Source: Owenia fusiformis (lineage: Eukaryota > Annelida > Polychaeta > Sabellida > Oweniidae). Taken from it: a DNA stretch of 64,000 nt. The translations under genes were made by a program, and so were the position numbers. Positions within the stretch are counted from its first letter, which is position 1. Each line of letters begins with the position of its first letter. The notes below the pieces were generated by a model. The model was given only the letters and a program-made list of their open reading frames with translations. It did not search any database and was not told the origin of the DNA. The DNA lies in assembly GCA_903813345.2 (NCBI GenBank), contig CAIIXF020000006.1, positions 7,736,989 through 7,800,988 of the forward strand. Direction: 5' to 3'. Below are positions 1 to 13,000 of the stretch, one piece after another.

Positions 1-1040
1 ACGAAATGGACGTATTGAAGACTGTTTAAGAACGAAGTAGCTAATTATTTTAGACATATTTCCCGACCACAGCCAGATTGAGCCCGTTTTACGACGTTTT
101 CGTAGGACTGGCAAGAACGGGTAAGAACTAGTTTGGTGTGATAGAGGGGTTAATACACTTGTACAACAAAGGTTTACACATCATCAAAGAAAATAACAGT
201 AAAATACTGAATTTCATGTTTTTTCAAGATATTTTTTCAAATTCAAACAGTACGCCTGGGCGTATTTTGCGTACATGACGATACGCGCCTGTTACTGTAT
301 GAATAATTATTTGTGAGATTTCAGCTGAATGTTCCAAGTTTCTCTGATTGTTACATACATGTACTCCTGCATATTATTGATGATTTGTGATCACCAGATG
401 GATTCTATCTTGTAGTGACGTCACAATTAGTTATTAGGCCACTTTGCCATAGCTGTTTGATTTTTGAGAGATTATCTTCTGTATTTCGTGCTTTATTGAT
501 TTATTTTTCACAAAAGTGTTTGATTTGACTAGATCAACATTCATTCTAATTCATTCACATGGCAAGTCTAGGATCTTACTGATATGATTTAGATAGCGGT
601 TAAGCGCCCCCCGATTTTGAAAAAAACGGGGGTGCTTATTGGCATCGATGTTTAGTATGAATTTCATCAAAACTTACTTCACACATATAAAGATATACTC
701 ATGATCTAATCAAATTGGCATACCTGGTAAATATCCGACCCATGGTTTTCATAAAAGAAACTATAATATTTTCAGCTCAAAACTCATGTCGTCATGTGTC
801 CGCCATTTAGTCTCTCCATCATGTCTAATATCAATTTTATATGACGTTATGACAACAGTATCCATAAACAAAATACCTGTATTCTGGTCAATGATCATGA
901 CATGTGATATAACATTTTACTTTGAAAAAATCATGATCGAATTCAACCTCATATTCTTTCTGTATCAATAAGTACAGCAGACTACTAGTATAAGAATGAA
1001 GAACTGGATATTGCATATTTTGTATTTGTTTATTTTCCAG
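1..1040. other. Left edge, presumably DNAAF3 intron 1 or upstream
   Basis: No exon with a DNAAF3-like tryptophan-rich start was found. A small hairpin (GCGCCCCCCGATTTT with AAACGGGGGTGC) lies at 604-635. Nothing else is supported. Confidence 0.4.
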
Positions 1041-4000
1041 ATATCAATGCGTCTTTTAAGAAACTGGACATTGAAGAAAGCAAAGGTAATCTTTTCCTAT
1101 ATAATGCAATTTTATCTGAAATTTAAATATATTAAAGAATGTTTCATACTTGCTGTCTACTCAGTTTGGCCATAATGATTTTGAGGAAAAAGTTTATCAT
1201 TTATGTAGTGCCCTGAAATGCCTGTTGGTGATGCATACATTATTGGCAAAATGCTCTTAACATCATTAGTACATGAAGCAAATCTAAATTCTACATAGTG
1301 CCACCTGTGATTTGGTCCCTCATGTTCATTGATAAAAAGGTGCAAATTGCAATTAGATTTTCTGGGAACATTCATTGATGTTAAAAACCAAATGAAGTAA
1401 GTCTACTGTATGCTTTTACAAGAAAAAATAACCACCCCTTACTGCATACTATCAACCAATCAATTACATGTTATCTTTTTCAGATGAATTAAATATTCTA
1501 TTAATTGGAGCAGGTGATATAAGACACATACTCAAAACTGTTGCCAGATCATACCGTTGGTCAAAGAAAAAGATACATGTAAGTTTACTGGTTACTATAT
1601 CTAGTAAATAATTATATTATTTATCAACCTTTAAATGTATTTTTGTATATGTATATATATATGAAACTAGCCTAAGTAAGTGTCCAGGTTCAGGGTTCAG
1701 GACAAAGGGTGAAAACATGAGGGACTCATTTTAATAGATGTACAATCAGTTCATTGCCCAATAATGCGATTAACAACCACATTTTCCAAGTTCATGAGGC
1801 AAACACATTCCAAGTTCATAAGGCAACCACATTTTCTAAGTTCATGAGGCAACAAGATTTCAAGTTCATGAGCCAACCATATTTTCCAAGTTCATGAGGC
1901 AACCACATTTCCAAGTTCATGAGGTAACCACATTTCCAAGTTCATGAGGCAAACACATTTTCCAAGTTTATGAGGCAGCCACATTTTCCAAGTTCATGAG
2001 GCAACTATTAATTTCAAACATTGGTCTGGTCAATTTAACCAGTATCCATCAAATATATTTATCAGCAAATAAATAAGGTTTCATTTTTGGTGACATTGAC
2101 AAAGGAGTCCTCTGTTCATGTGATGCTTCATATAGTTATCACAAATGAATTGAGCTTTTATCCTCACCTCCAAACATATACTTCTGTTGGTAGACAATGT
2201 AGATAAGAAGTATATATTATATTTACTAGATCGGTACTTAACTCAATTTTTCAATAGTAATGTTATGTCATCAAAGTTGCATGTTAATGTATAATCTACA
2301 TTCCTATTTGTTCCCACAGTATTATCAAACTTTGGGGAAACTAAATTACATGAATATACAATATTGTAACTATTCTTATTATATGCAAGATGAAGGCTTA
2401 TTTTTTCCATTTTCTAAAAATGGAAGTTACCTGAGGAGTAAATTTCTAAGCAGTCTAATTCCCACTAGCAATTATTAATGCAGTTGCTGTTTTTTCCAGT
2501 TCTATGTTGCTGAGAACAACTTGGAATTATATGCTAGAGATCTTCTCATGATGACTGTAGCTTTAGAGAATCAAGGCAGGATGGGATTGCAGGGTATGTT
2601 CCAGCTCAGTCTTTTATTAAACAGCCAATGCGTCTTGAGGACAAAAAATTATTTGAGACATTTTACTCACACACTCAATCAAATATGATAAAAACTTTAA
2701 TTTGGGTCAATACTGAAGTGAAAAAAATTACTTGCATAGAAAACAGCATTTGAAGTTCAGAGATCAAAAGAAGTGAATTACCACTTTTCACAAAGTACAG
2801 TATATGTTTTAAATAACTCTTGGATTAAAAGATGGTGTATGGTTGAAATTCCTATCAAAAATGAATGTTTTTCAATAGCATTGCTAAACACTTGAAATAT
2901 ATAAATTGATAGATCGAAAATATTTTTTCATGATCTTGTTTCAACTCTGATGTGATCAGTTTGAGCTGTTTTTGGTGTCAAATGAAAGATCAGGTACTTA
3001 TTAATCCATTGGAAATACTATGAAGAACAAATGTGAAACTTCATTTACACATTTTTTTCTTTAAAGCATCTAATTTAAGATGTTTCTATAATATTGAGCC
3101 ATCTACAAATTACTGATAACTATGGGTTTTGAGGACTTGTATTGATGGCAGTTCACTACTGGTTGTTCTTCATACCCATCTCAGTCTTTGTAAAAAGGTT
3201 GCTATATTGTTTCAAAATTATGTAAAATAAAATGTTTTGTGCGATTTCAGATAAAACTGAGCTCTTCTTAGAGATATTTGGAAATTCCCAAATTAGATAC
3301 CAAACTTGTGAATATGTGGAAAAAATGACTAATGAGTTTATAAAGTAAGTATATATTTGTATTGTATCTCTGGGTCTTAATCACGTTTCTTGATGTCTTA
3401 TAAAAATCTCTTTTCACAGCCCAACCCTCAATGAAAAAAAATTAAAAAACAGACGTCTTTTAATTGTTGTATTATAATTATGAAAAACTAATAGGTTTAC
3501 CTATTACATTATCAAGCTGATTGCCCGTTTGATGATGGTAATATAAATAGACTGTATGTATTGTAATTTACTCAACCCCTTTATACCTTAATGAAAACAA
3601 AGTGTTTGCATATTTACAGAATGGTCACAGATGATGATTACATGGAAAAGAAAATGCCAGTGTTTGATATGTCACTTTTAAAGGTAAGTGTATCAAGCCA
3701 TTCATTTAACAATTTATCATGTATAAATCATTTCCGAGAAATAACTCCATTCTGATACTCAGACCATGCCTGTCTTGCAAAGAATGCTACTATATGGAAC
3801 TGATAAAAGGTTGTAATCTGTATGCTGTATGCTGTATCGTGTACAGCGAAACCCCTGCCTCAAAGCAATTAATTCTTTAATACAGTATCTTTGCAATCAA
3901 CTTTTTGTTTGTTTGAATTACTCAGTGCATGTCCATTTACATGTTGTATATTATAAATTAATTATGTGGTACCACATTGTAATACGTGTTTATTTAATCA

Positions 4001-7000
4001 ACCCCGCGATGGACTTTTATGGACAGAATACTCTGGACATGTAGCCTACATGGTAGCATAGCATAGCATAGTGAAACTTGTAGTATGTTTGGCCACTTTA
4101 TCTCTTATCTTACCCATTGCAATTGAGGAAAAATTGAATTCAAACAGAAGCATGCTTAACATCTAATGGGTTATCAGAAGTTTTGGGAGGGAATATTTCA
4201 AAGAAACAAAGATGTGCTTGGCTTAGCTCCCTCCAAAGTCAGATATATCAAACACTTTTGAAATCATTAAAAATTTGAATATTTGCTGAATAAGGATATT
4301 CCCAAAAAGTGATTGTACTGGACATTTATTTGGGACTCTACATGAGATTGTATTGAATCTACACACTCAAAGCTCCTAATTGTTTCAGTTTAAAGAACGT
4401 GATATGCTTGAAGGAATCTTGAAGTTTTGGAGGAACAAAGATAAAACTGTTTTCCCCATTGAAAAATTCTGGTAAGTCAGTAAAAACTTGTTTTAGTGTG
4501 AACAAAATTGCATGAGTGTGCAAATGAAACTGAAACATCTAAAATGAATGAATTAGATTGATTGAATGATTGATTGATTGATTGGTTGTGTGTCAATTGT
4601 TTGTTTGATTGGCTGACATTTCCATCATAGAAAACATAATACAAAATATCTATAACAAAAAATGTATTACACTTGGCTCACCTCTCGAAATATGATTTTT
4701 TATGCAGTATACAGGTTGAAACAGTATTAAGGTCACTGTGGAGCTCTAACAAATATTTGTATTATGTACAGGGGTATAAAGAAGAGGAGAATTCTAAAGA
4801 TTTATAGAGCATAAGTACTAGGAGGACACTGCTGTTGAATGAATTATATTGTTTTCATCATAAGTTTTCTGTATGTGTCAAATACACATATATGGAGAAT
4901 ACACATATATGGAGAATACACATATCTAGACAATACACATATCTGGAAAATACACATATATGGACATAAATCAAGAAACTTTACCTTAAAATTCAAAAAT
5001 GACTATTGATGACCATTGAACCCCACTTAGGATTCATGTGTAGACTACACCAAGCTTTTTTGGCAGGTTCATTCGCTGCAGAGTGAACATTTGAAGAAAC
5101 AAAACCTGCAATGTTTTTATTATTAACCCCACCAGGGGCGTAGCCAGGAAAAGTCAAGGGGTGTGATTTTTGGGGTTCACGACTGCGAGTGAAGTGAGCT
5201 CCAAAAAGGGGGTAGGGGTGTTTACCCCCGAAATTTTACATTGTATCAAAAAAATTTACATTGTATTTAATAATATGTGGTGCATTTTAATCATTTCAAA
5301 CTACAATTTGTTAATGTTTTTTCAACAAATTTTACAAAATTGCTTTTTCTTTCTTAGGGGGGTGGGGGTGCGCCACCCCTGGCCACATCCATGCCCACTA
5401 AATGTTCAATACATGCATTGACAGTTTAAAAACATTTTCTTGAAATGTTTCCATTTGAGCCTATGAGGCATTTAATAATTAATTGACAAGCTCTGAAACT
5501 GTTATCATTTGGAAACTATGAATTTGTCCCCTGGAAGATGGTCCATGATAAATAATCAATGTTAACTTGTGTCCTTGGATCAAATGTCTTTGAAATCCTT
5601 TGTTTGAAGATATTACAGATGGCACTGATTTGCTCAATTAGAGCAGGGCTTTTTTAATTTTTTGTCAGCTTTTCTCTTCCTTTACCGTATCCAAATGGTT
5701 TGTCTCCAATTACTTCACTATAGGGTGTGGTAATTTTGAATTAATTCTGACCAGTTTCTCAACTTTATAAATTCTGTGGTGAAATTAGATTTTGTCTGAA
5801 ACCTTTGTTAAACAACCAATTAAACCATATCATAGTTGTCATGACGAGATTAGTCCTCATGGAGTACAAATTATAATTTTTGATGAAAAGTTATGAATGT
5901 ATATTTGAATGTATATGTTACGAGTGATTATAACCATTGCTTGAAAAATATTCTCACATTTTCAAAACTGGTGTAGATTTTTCAGAAATTAAGAGTGAAA
6001 TTAATTTTTCTCAAGAAAGAACCAATTATGGTATGACAAATATTTTAGAGAGTCACATCTTTGGCCATGACCATCAAAATAGTATGTTTTCTTTCAAGTG
6101 AAGTCCCCGGGATAATAGAATTATCAAACTGATACCCTGGAAAATCATGGATTAGGATCCTACCCAAGTAACACATTTTTCAAAATATCTGACTTATTTT
6201 CTGGAAAGAGGATATTATCACATAAATAGATTATTGTACATATACAATGAGAGATTTATAATCTTTGACACCAAAAGCCTTATTTGGAAGATTAAGTTTT
6301 GGTGACCAAAACTAGGCTGAAAAGAGTAGATAGCATGAGTTTTCCCCAATGAAAATAACATATAATATACTTTAGTGTCACACTCTGGTAGCTTTACCTT
6401 ATCTATAAGACTAATTCTACTTATGGCTAATCTGTTTTTTTCAGTCAATAACTTTTTCAGTAAAGGGTTTTGTAATACATGGACAGCATTAATTTTAGGG
6501 ATTATTCATCAAAACAAGCTAAAGTATTTTAGTGGTAAAGAGTTAGTAGTTACTTTCTAAACATGAAGGAAACAACAAGGAGGATCGCCATCTGTGTTTT
6601 AGTGTTATTCTCTATTTTGCTAAATGGCACTTTTTTGTATCATCATGGTCTGACATTAAGGAACAAGAATATAATGGTGCAAGAAAAGGATATCAGTGGA
6701 TTGCCACGGCCACTCTGTTCATCTGTTGATACAACTATCAATCCATTTGATACATGGTGGAAAAATTACAGAAAGTCTGAAGATTTTGGAGATGTTATGA
6801 AATGGAATCATTACTTTGATATATATCACAGACATTTTGCGAGGTTCAGGAACAAAGAGGTAGGCTAGCTGTGATTTTGAAATCAAATATTTTTTTTCAA
6901 TAGTGTTAAATACCCATGAACTGCTACAATTTTAGTTCCATGACAATGACTCTTTATGGCTTAAGGCAGTTATACACTTTAACAAAAAGTTGAAAGCAAG

Positions 7001-10000
7001 AAAACAAAATTTAGCATCTCTTCATAGTTCAATGTAGCATCACTTTATTGTAGCATATTCATACTGACATCATTTCAACGTAGCATCCCCTCATAATGAC
7101 ATCACTTAAATGCAGCATCCCATTATAGAAGCATCACTTCAATATATCATCTCTTCATTATGATAGCTCTTCCTTGAATCATCTTTTGATATGATATCAC
7201 TTGAGTGCACCATATATTCAAAGTGACACTATTTTAATTTAATATCACTTCTCAGTGACATCACTTTATATCATCACTTTATTGTGACATATCATCACTT
7301 TGTTGTGACATTACTTTATTATGGAATCATTTCATTTAATAATGGTCATGTGTTAAATGTCATACACACAAATGCCAATCTGACTTACATGTTGCTTACT
7401 TTGCAGATGACTTTGCTTGAGATAGGAGTAAGAAATGGTGGATCCTTAAAAATGTGGCGAGACTACTTTGGACCAGGTGTACAAATCTATGGCATAGACA
7501 TTGACGCCAAAACAAAACGATTTGAAAATAAACTCGAGGGAGTAAAGATCATAATTGGAGATCAGGGAAATGCAACATTTTGGACTGAAGCACTGAAAAC
7601 ATTGCCAAAGTTTGACATAGTTATTGATGATGGGGGGCACAGAATGAAGCAGTTGAAGGTTACATTTGATCATCTATATGAGCACGTGAAAGCAAATGGT
7701 GGGATTTATCTCGTGGAAGATCTTCATACAGCTTACTGGCATACAGAGTATAGTGGAGGCTACAAAAGGCCAGGAACTTTCATAGAATACACAAAAGATC
7801 TAATCGACCAACTGAATGCAGATCATAGCAGAGATAAGAACTTTATTGTAACTAATTTTACAAGATGCACACAGAGTATGCATGTGTACGACAGTATAGT
7901 TGTGTTTGAGAAGTCACCACATCCTAAATATGATGTAATAATCTCACAGTAAATCACAGATCTGAACTGAAATAAAAGTTTGACTCCGGAAACAAGAAAC
8001 TCTTATAAACGTGTTGTTATATTTCCCGACATTGAAGCATATACACTTATAAAGTCACCGTTATTAATAAATCATACTTACTACATACAATGTAAATGTC
8101 TCTGCGTTTCAATTAATACCAACATATGTCTGCCTAGTCAGTTCATGTACCATTCAAGTATAATCCTTATATAAACACTGTTTATAGTTAACTTATTGAA
8201 ATCAGTTGAAAGGTTTTGCAGAACATTTGTAGCTAAACATATCTAAAATAATATGTTTGAAACTTATGTACAATAATAGTGAATTTGCATTCAAGGCATT
8301 TCAAACTATAATTTTTAATGTTTTTTTGTTTCTTTTTTTCGTGGGGGTGGTATGATACATCACCCCCCCCCCCTGGCTAACCCCATGTTTACACAGGTTG
8401 ATCAGTTAGCTCTGAAAGAGAATCATAAAGACTAGAACAGATATAATTTCAAATGTTTTTATGTACACCTCCAAAAGTGATGATGTATTGTTATAGTCAC
8501 CATTGCTTTTTAAAATCAAACACAATGATAACTCCTTTTTAGTATTTTTCCTTCAGCATTTGTGCATGCCTATTACCTCACCATTTCATATTCAATTCTA
8601 TCTAAGTTGCATATTGACCATAATTCCAACATTTGTTCTTTTACAAAATGCTTGGTAAATTGGTTATTTTGAATTTTCCATCCTGCAATCTTGTCTACAT
8701 TGTCTTGTCCATTGCCAAATTTTAGGATCATCTTACTTTGGCATTTACTCATAATTCCCAAAAGATATGAACATATCGTACATGTTTGTGTCCTAATTTC
8801 TAACCTCATTAATTTTAATATAAAAGAATATTGTATCAAATAGTTCATTTAAGTTTTCTTTTGTTCTACAGGGAATACAGACTGAGACAGTATTTAGGCC
8901 AAAGATATGATGCAATCCCAAATGTATTTGACTGGGACTACAGTATGAAATTATTAGGAAAAGATGTAAGTGCTGAATTTACAATTAGAATTTGCTTTTC
9001 TTGCCAGGTTTCTTTACAGTTTTTGGTCCTCTCCCTTTGGGACTTGAGCATAGATATTTTAAACAATCTTGATTCACATAAGATAAAAGATAACTTCCGG
9101 TAAACATGGCGTCGGACGTAATTATGAACGGCTCCCGAATATCGGACTTAGATCCATGCATGGAACGTGCACTTGCCCAATGTGAGGCTATACCTCGCTA
9201 TGAAGTGGCAGAAAACTTATTTATGGATTATGATGAAGGTGCTTTACATGAAGGACGTGAAATCTTGTTTCAAATGGCAACAGAAAAATTGGATATCAAA
9301 TGTACAGAAATATATGGCCCACAATCTGCCCGGGGACTCGAGCAGACGTTGGAGCTAAAATTGAAGAACCGAAAAGGTGAAACTAAGAAGATAAGTATGT
9401 GCAATGATATTTATGAACTATATATCTATGTCAGAAATCTAGTGACTGATTTTCCGAGGTGTGTGCTTGGCACTTCAAGTAAAATCCCTGAATTAGTTAC
9501 TCTCAAGGGGCAACGACAGAATCGGCCAAATAACGTAATTCAACCATCTGTTTTGGACTTGTCTGCTAAAGTAACGGAATTATCTATGGACATCCGTAAA
9601 CTTAACTCTGATAATGAGAAGATAAAGAGTGATTTACAAGGTAAAATAAGGAAACTGGAAAGCGAAGTTAAAAAGCTAGAGGAGAAAGTAGGTCATTTGA
9701 AAAACAATAACACTGGTCAGTTGGCGAATACAGCCAATAAAGCCAATACATGTGAGCAACGCGGCGGGGTAATTACCAATCTACCTGAAAACATTGCACC
9801 CATTTCAGGGCCTGTGAATCAATTGGTATTACCTGATTTGAGGCCAAGGAATCAACAAACTATTATTGATAATCCGATGAGTTTCAAACATCAAGCTAAT
9901 ACTGTTACACGAACCCGAAACATTTCTGAGGTCACAAAGACTTTGATTGGAACTACTGACTCGCAATCAGCTTCTGTGTCAACTCAAGCAAGATCTAGTG

Positions 10001-13000
10001 AACTAAAGTCAACTGCCGATGCGGATAAAATACAAGATGGCGGTATAGCGCAATCTACGTCAGATGTACCTAGCCAGGCTCCTGCTGTTCAAACACGCGA
10101 CGTTGATATTAAGCTTTTATGCCAAGACAAAACAGATCATAATGACAGTAGCCTACCCGATGTTGATTGGGTTGAAGTAATGCCTAAACGGAAAAAGAGG
10201 CATAACACTGCGCCGATTCCCAGTATGATGGTTAAGGAAACAAAGCCGTTAACGTTTGCTAATGTTGTGAAAAGCTCTAAACCTACACCCAAGCCGATCC
10301 CCAGTCCCGTGAATAAGAAAGTGTTGAAATCTGCGATGAAGCCTGCTCGATTGCTTCGAGGTATAACTGCTGTTAAACATGTGACTTTATATGTTGAGAA
10401 CATTGCAAAGGACGGATGCGAGACGGATAATGACATTGTACTACAATTGAAGGACCACGCATTAACGCAGGGTATTAATATTAACAAATGCTGGGTTGTA
10501 TCAAATAAATATAGCAACACTCGTGTCGGTTGTAAGATAACAGTTCCCGTCTTCTCTGTGGTTAAAGCCCTCGATTCAAACTCCTGGCCAGATCCGATTT
10601 GCTGCAGAAGGTGGGAATATAACAGAAGAAATGATACTCGGTCCTATAGCGCCTTTAAACGAGCTTTAGGCAGGAGAGATAATGATGAATCGAGAAACTG
10701 TAGTGATAACAGTATCAACTATGAAGACATTTATGAATCAACAAATGAGTACTATAGGAACACTGTATGGGATTCGCGCGGCAATAATCGTGTGTTCAAT
10801 AATGACGACAATGATTGGTGAATCTCTGACTATAACAGCCTGGAACGCAAACGGATTAAGTGCCTCTAGTCCGTACCTAAAAACATTATTGTCTTCCTCT
10901 GATATCGTCTGTTTAAGCGAGCACTGGCTCTATGAAAGTGCTCTTGATAATTTGAGAACGTTCGATCCACTTTTTGACTGTTTTTCTGTGAGTAGTAAGA
11001 CATTAGATTCACTTAACCAAGGTCATCGGATAGGTAATGGGGGAGTTGCTATTATGTGGAGGCGATCCCTTTCAAACTATATTTTCCCACAAAAGAAACT
11101 TGGTGATAGTGATAGATTTATTGTAGTCAAAATTGCTCAACCAGACTCGAGAAACATATTTCTTATCTCAGCGTACATGCCACAGCGTAATTGTAAAAAT
11201 TATGTTTTTTCAGAGGTCTTAGATGAACTCGAAGATGTTATAACAACAATGAAAGATGACGGTGATATTATTCTCATTGGTGACTTAAATGTTAATTTAG
11301 GGCGGTTGTATGGTGTTCGTGGAGCTGGAGTGATAAGTAAAAATGGCATCTTGTTAAATAATATGGCATTAAGATGTAATTTAAAAGTTGTTGATCTAAC
11401 AGAAAAATGCACAGGTCCTGAATACTCTTTTTATAGAGAAAATGTTGGAAGGTCATACATAGATCATTGCCTTATATCTGAGATATGTAAAGTTAAATAT
11501 GTTAAAATTCTAGAAGAAGAATTATTAAATAACTCTGACCACTTACCTTTGCAGGTTGTTCTCGAAACCACTGCGTCGGCACCGATCACTACTACTCAGC
11601 ACATAAGCAACTCTCTTACCAAACCAGCCTGGAATAAGATTGATAGCACCAGTTTATATGAAAATTACACACGCGTTGTTAGTGAACGCCTTGCTCCACT
11701 AATTATCCGTGTTAGACAGATGATAGAAAATCGAGAAATGACAACAAATGATCTAAATACGATATTCGATTCTTCTGCATCTAGAATATATCCCTCTGAG
11801 TTTTAGACTTGGAGTCTTAGTTCCTATTTTTAAAGGAGGTAATAAAGATAGTCTAAATAAAGACAATCATAGGGGAATAACTCTTATTTCTACATATATG
11901 AAAATACTAGAGAAGCTGATGGTTGACAGAAGTAAGAATGTTAAATTATCAGAAGAAATATCGTGTTTGCAAGCTGCGAATAAGGAAAAAACATCATGTC
12001 TTCATACTTCTTTTTTAACAAGAGAAGCCATCAGCCATGGGTTGGAGAATGGTGATGACGTCATTGTGACGTCAGTAGACATCCGTAAAGCCTTTGACAG
12101 TGTGTGGCATGCAGGTCTATTGTACAAGATTTTCAATATTGGGATCAATGGGAAACTTTGGAGAATCTTGCGCTTAAGCTATATGGATTATAAATGTGCA
12201 ATACGATGTGGATCAGATGTATTATCGGAACCTTTTAGCATTTCCCAGGGTGTCCATCAAGGTGGTATTTATTCGATGGAATTGTACTCTTTATATATGA
12301 ATAAACTCTTAATTGACATTGTAGCAAGTGGCAGAGGAAGCTCGATTGGTGACATAGTGTGCACATGCCCGTCTTACGCGGATGACACTGTTATCATCGG
12401 ATATCATACGAAATCTGTTCAGTATATACTAGACCTAATGCATGAGTATAGCAAAACCTGGAGGTTCAAATATCATCCTGAAAAATGTAAAGTTGTAATT
12501 TTTACGAACAGGAAAACCATGACTGATCACGCTGACCTTAAGCTTGGCGAAAGTGTTATCCCAGTTGTACGATCAACACAGCATGTTGGCCTACCCCTGT
12601 CTACAGATAGCAGTAATAGGGAATTCATTGATGATGCGATATCTAAAGGACGCAGGTCGATGAATGCGTACATTGGAACTACTACCAGCTGTACAAACCC
12701 AACGAATCCTCTAACTGCTTCTAAGTTATATTGGGCAGTGAGTGTTCCTTCAATGACTTTCGGTATGGAGCTGATACACTTTAATGAGGCAGAATATGAG
12801 ACGCTAGAGCAAGGGCATCGGGGAATAGGCAAAAAATTGCAGGGTCTCCCGGTAAACACACCCAATGTTGCCGTTCTACCTCAGCTCGGATGGCATAGTA
12901 TAACTTCCACTCTCATAATAGCGAAAATGATGTTCTTATTACAGCTATTATCGATGGCCATTGGTTCAGTGTACAGATGCGTTGCGATCAAAAGAATATT

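Noticed and set aside
1775-2002. Regular repeats that could suggest a CRISPR array
   Set aside because: Units are contiguous with no unique spacers, in a eukaryotic intron; this is a minisatellite. The same holds for 44495-44645.
6375-6560. Frame just upstream of the nested methyltransferase
   Set aside because: It overlaps dispersed repeat 6100-6370 and is out of frame with MKETTRR; no evidence that it is an upstream exon.
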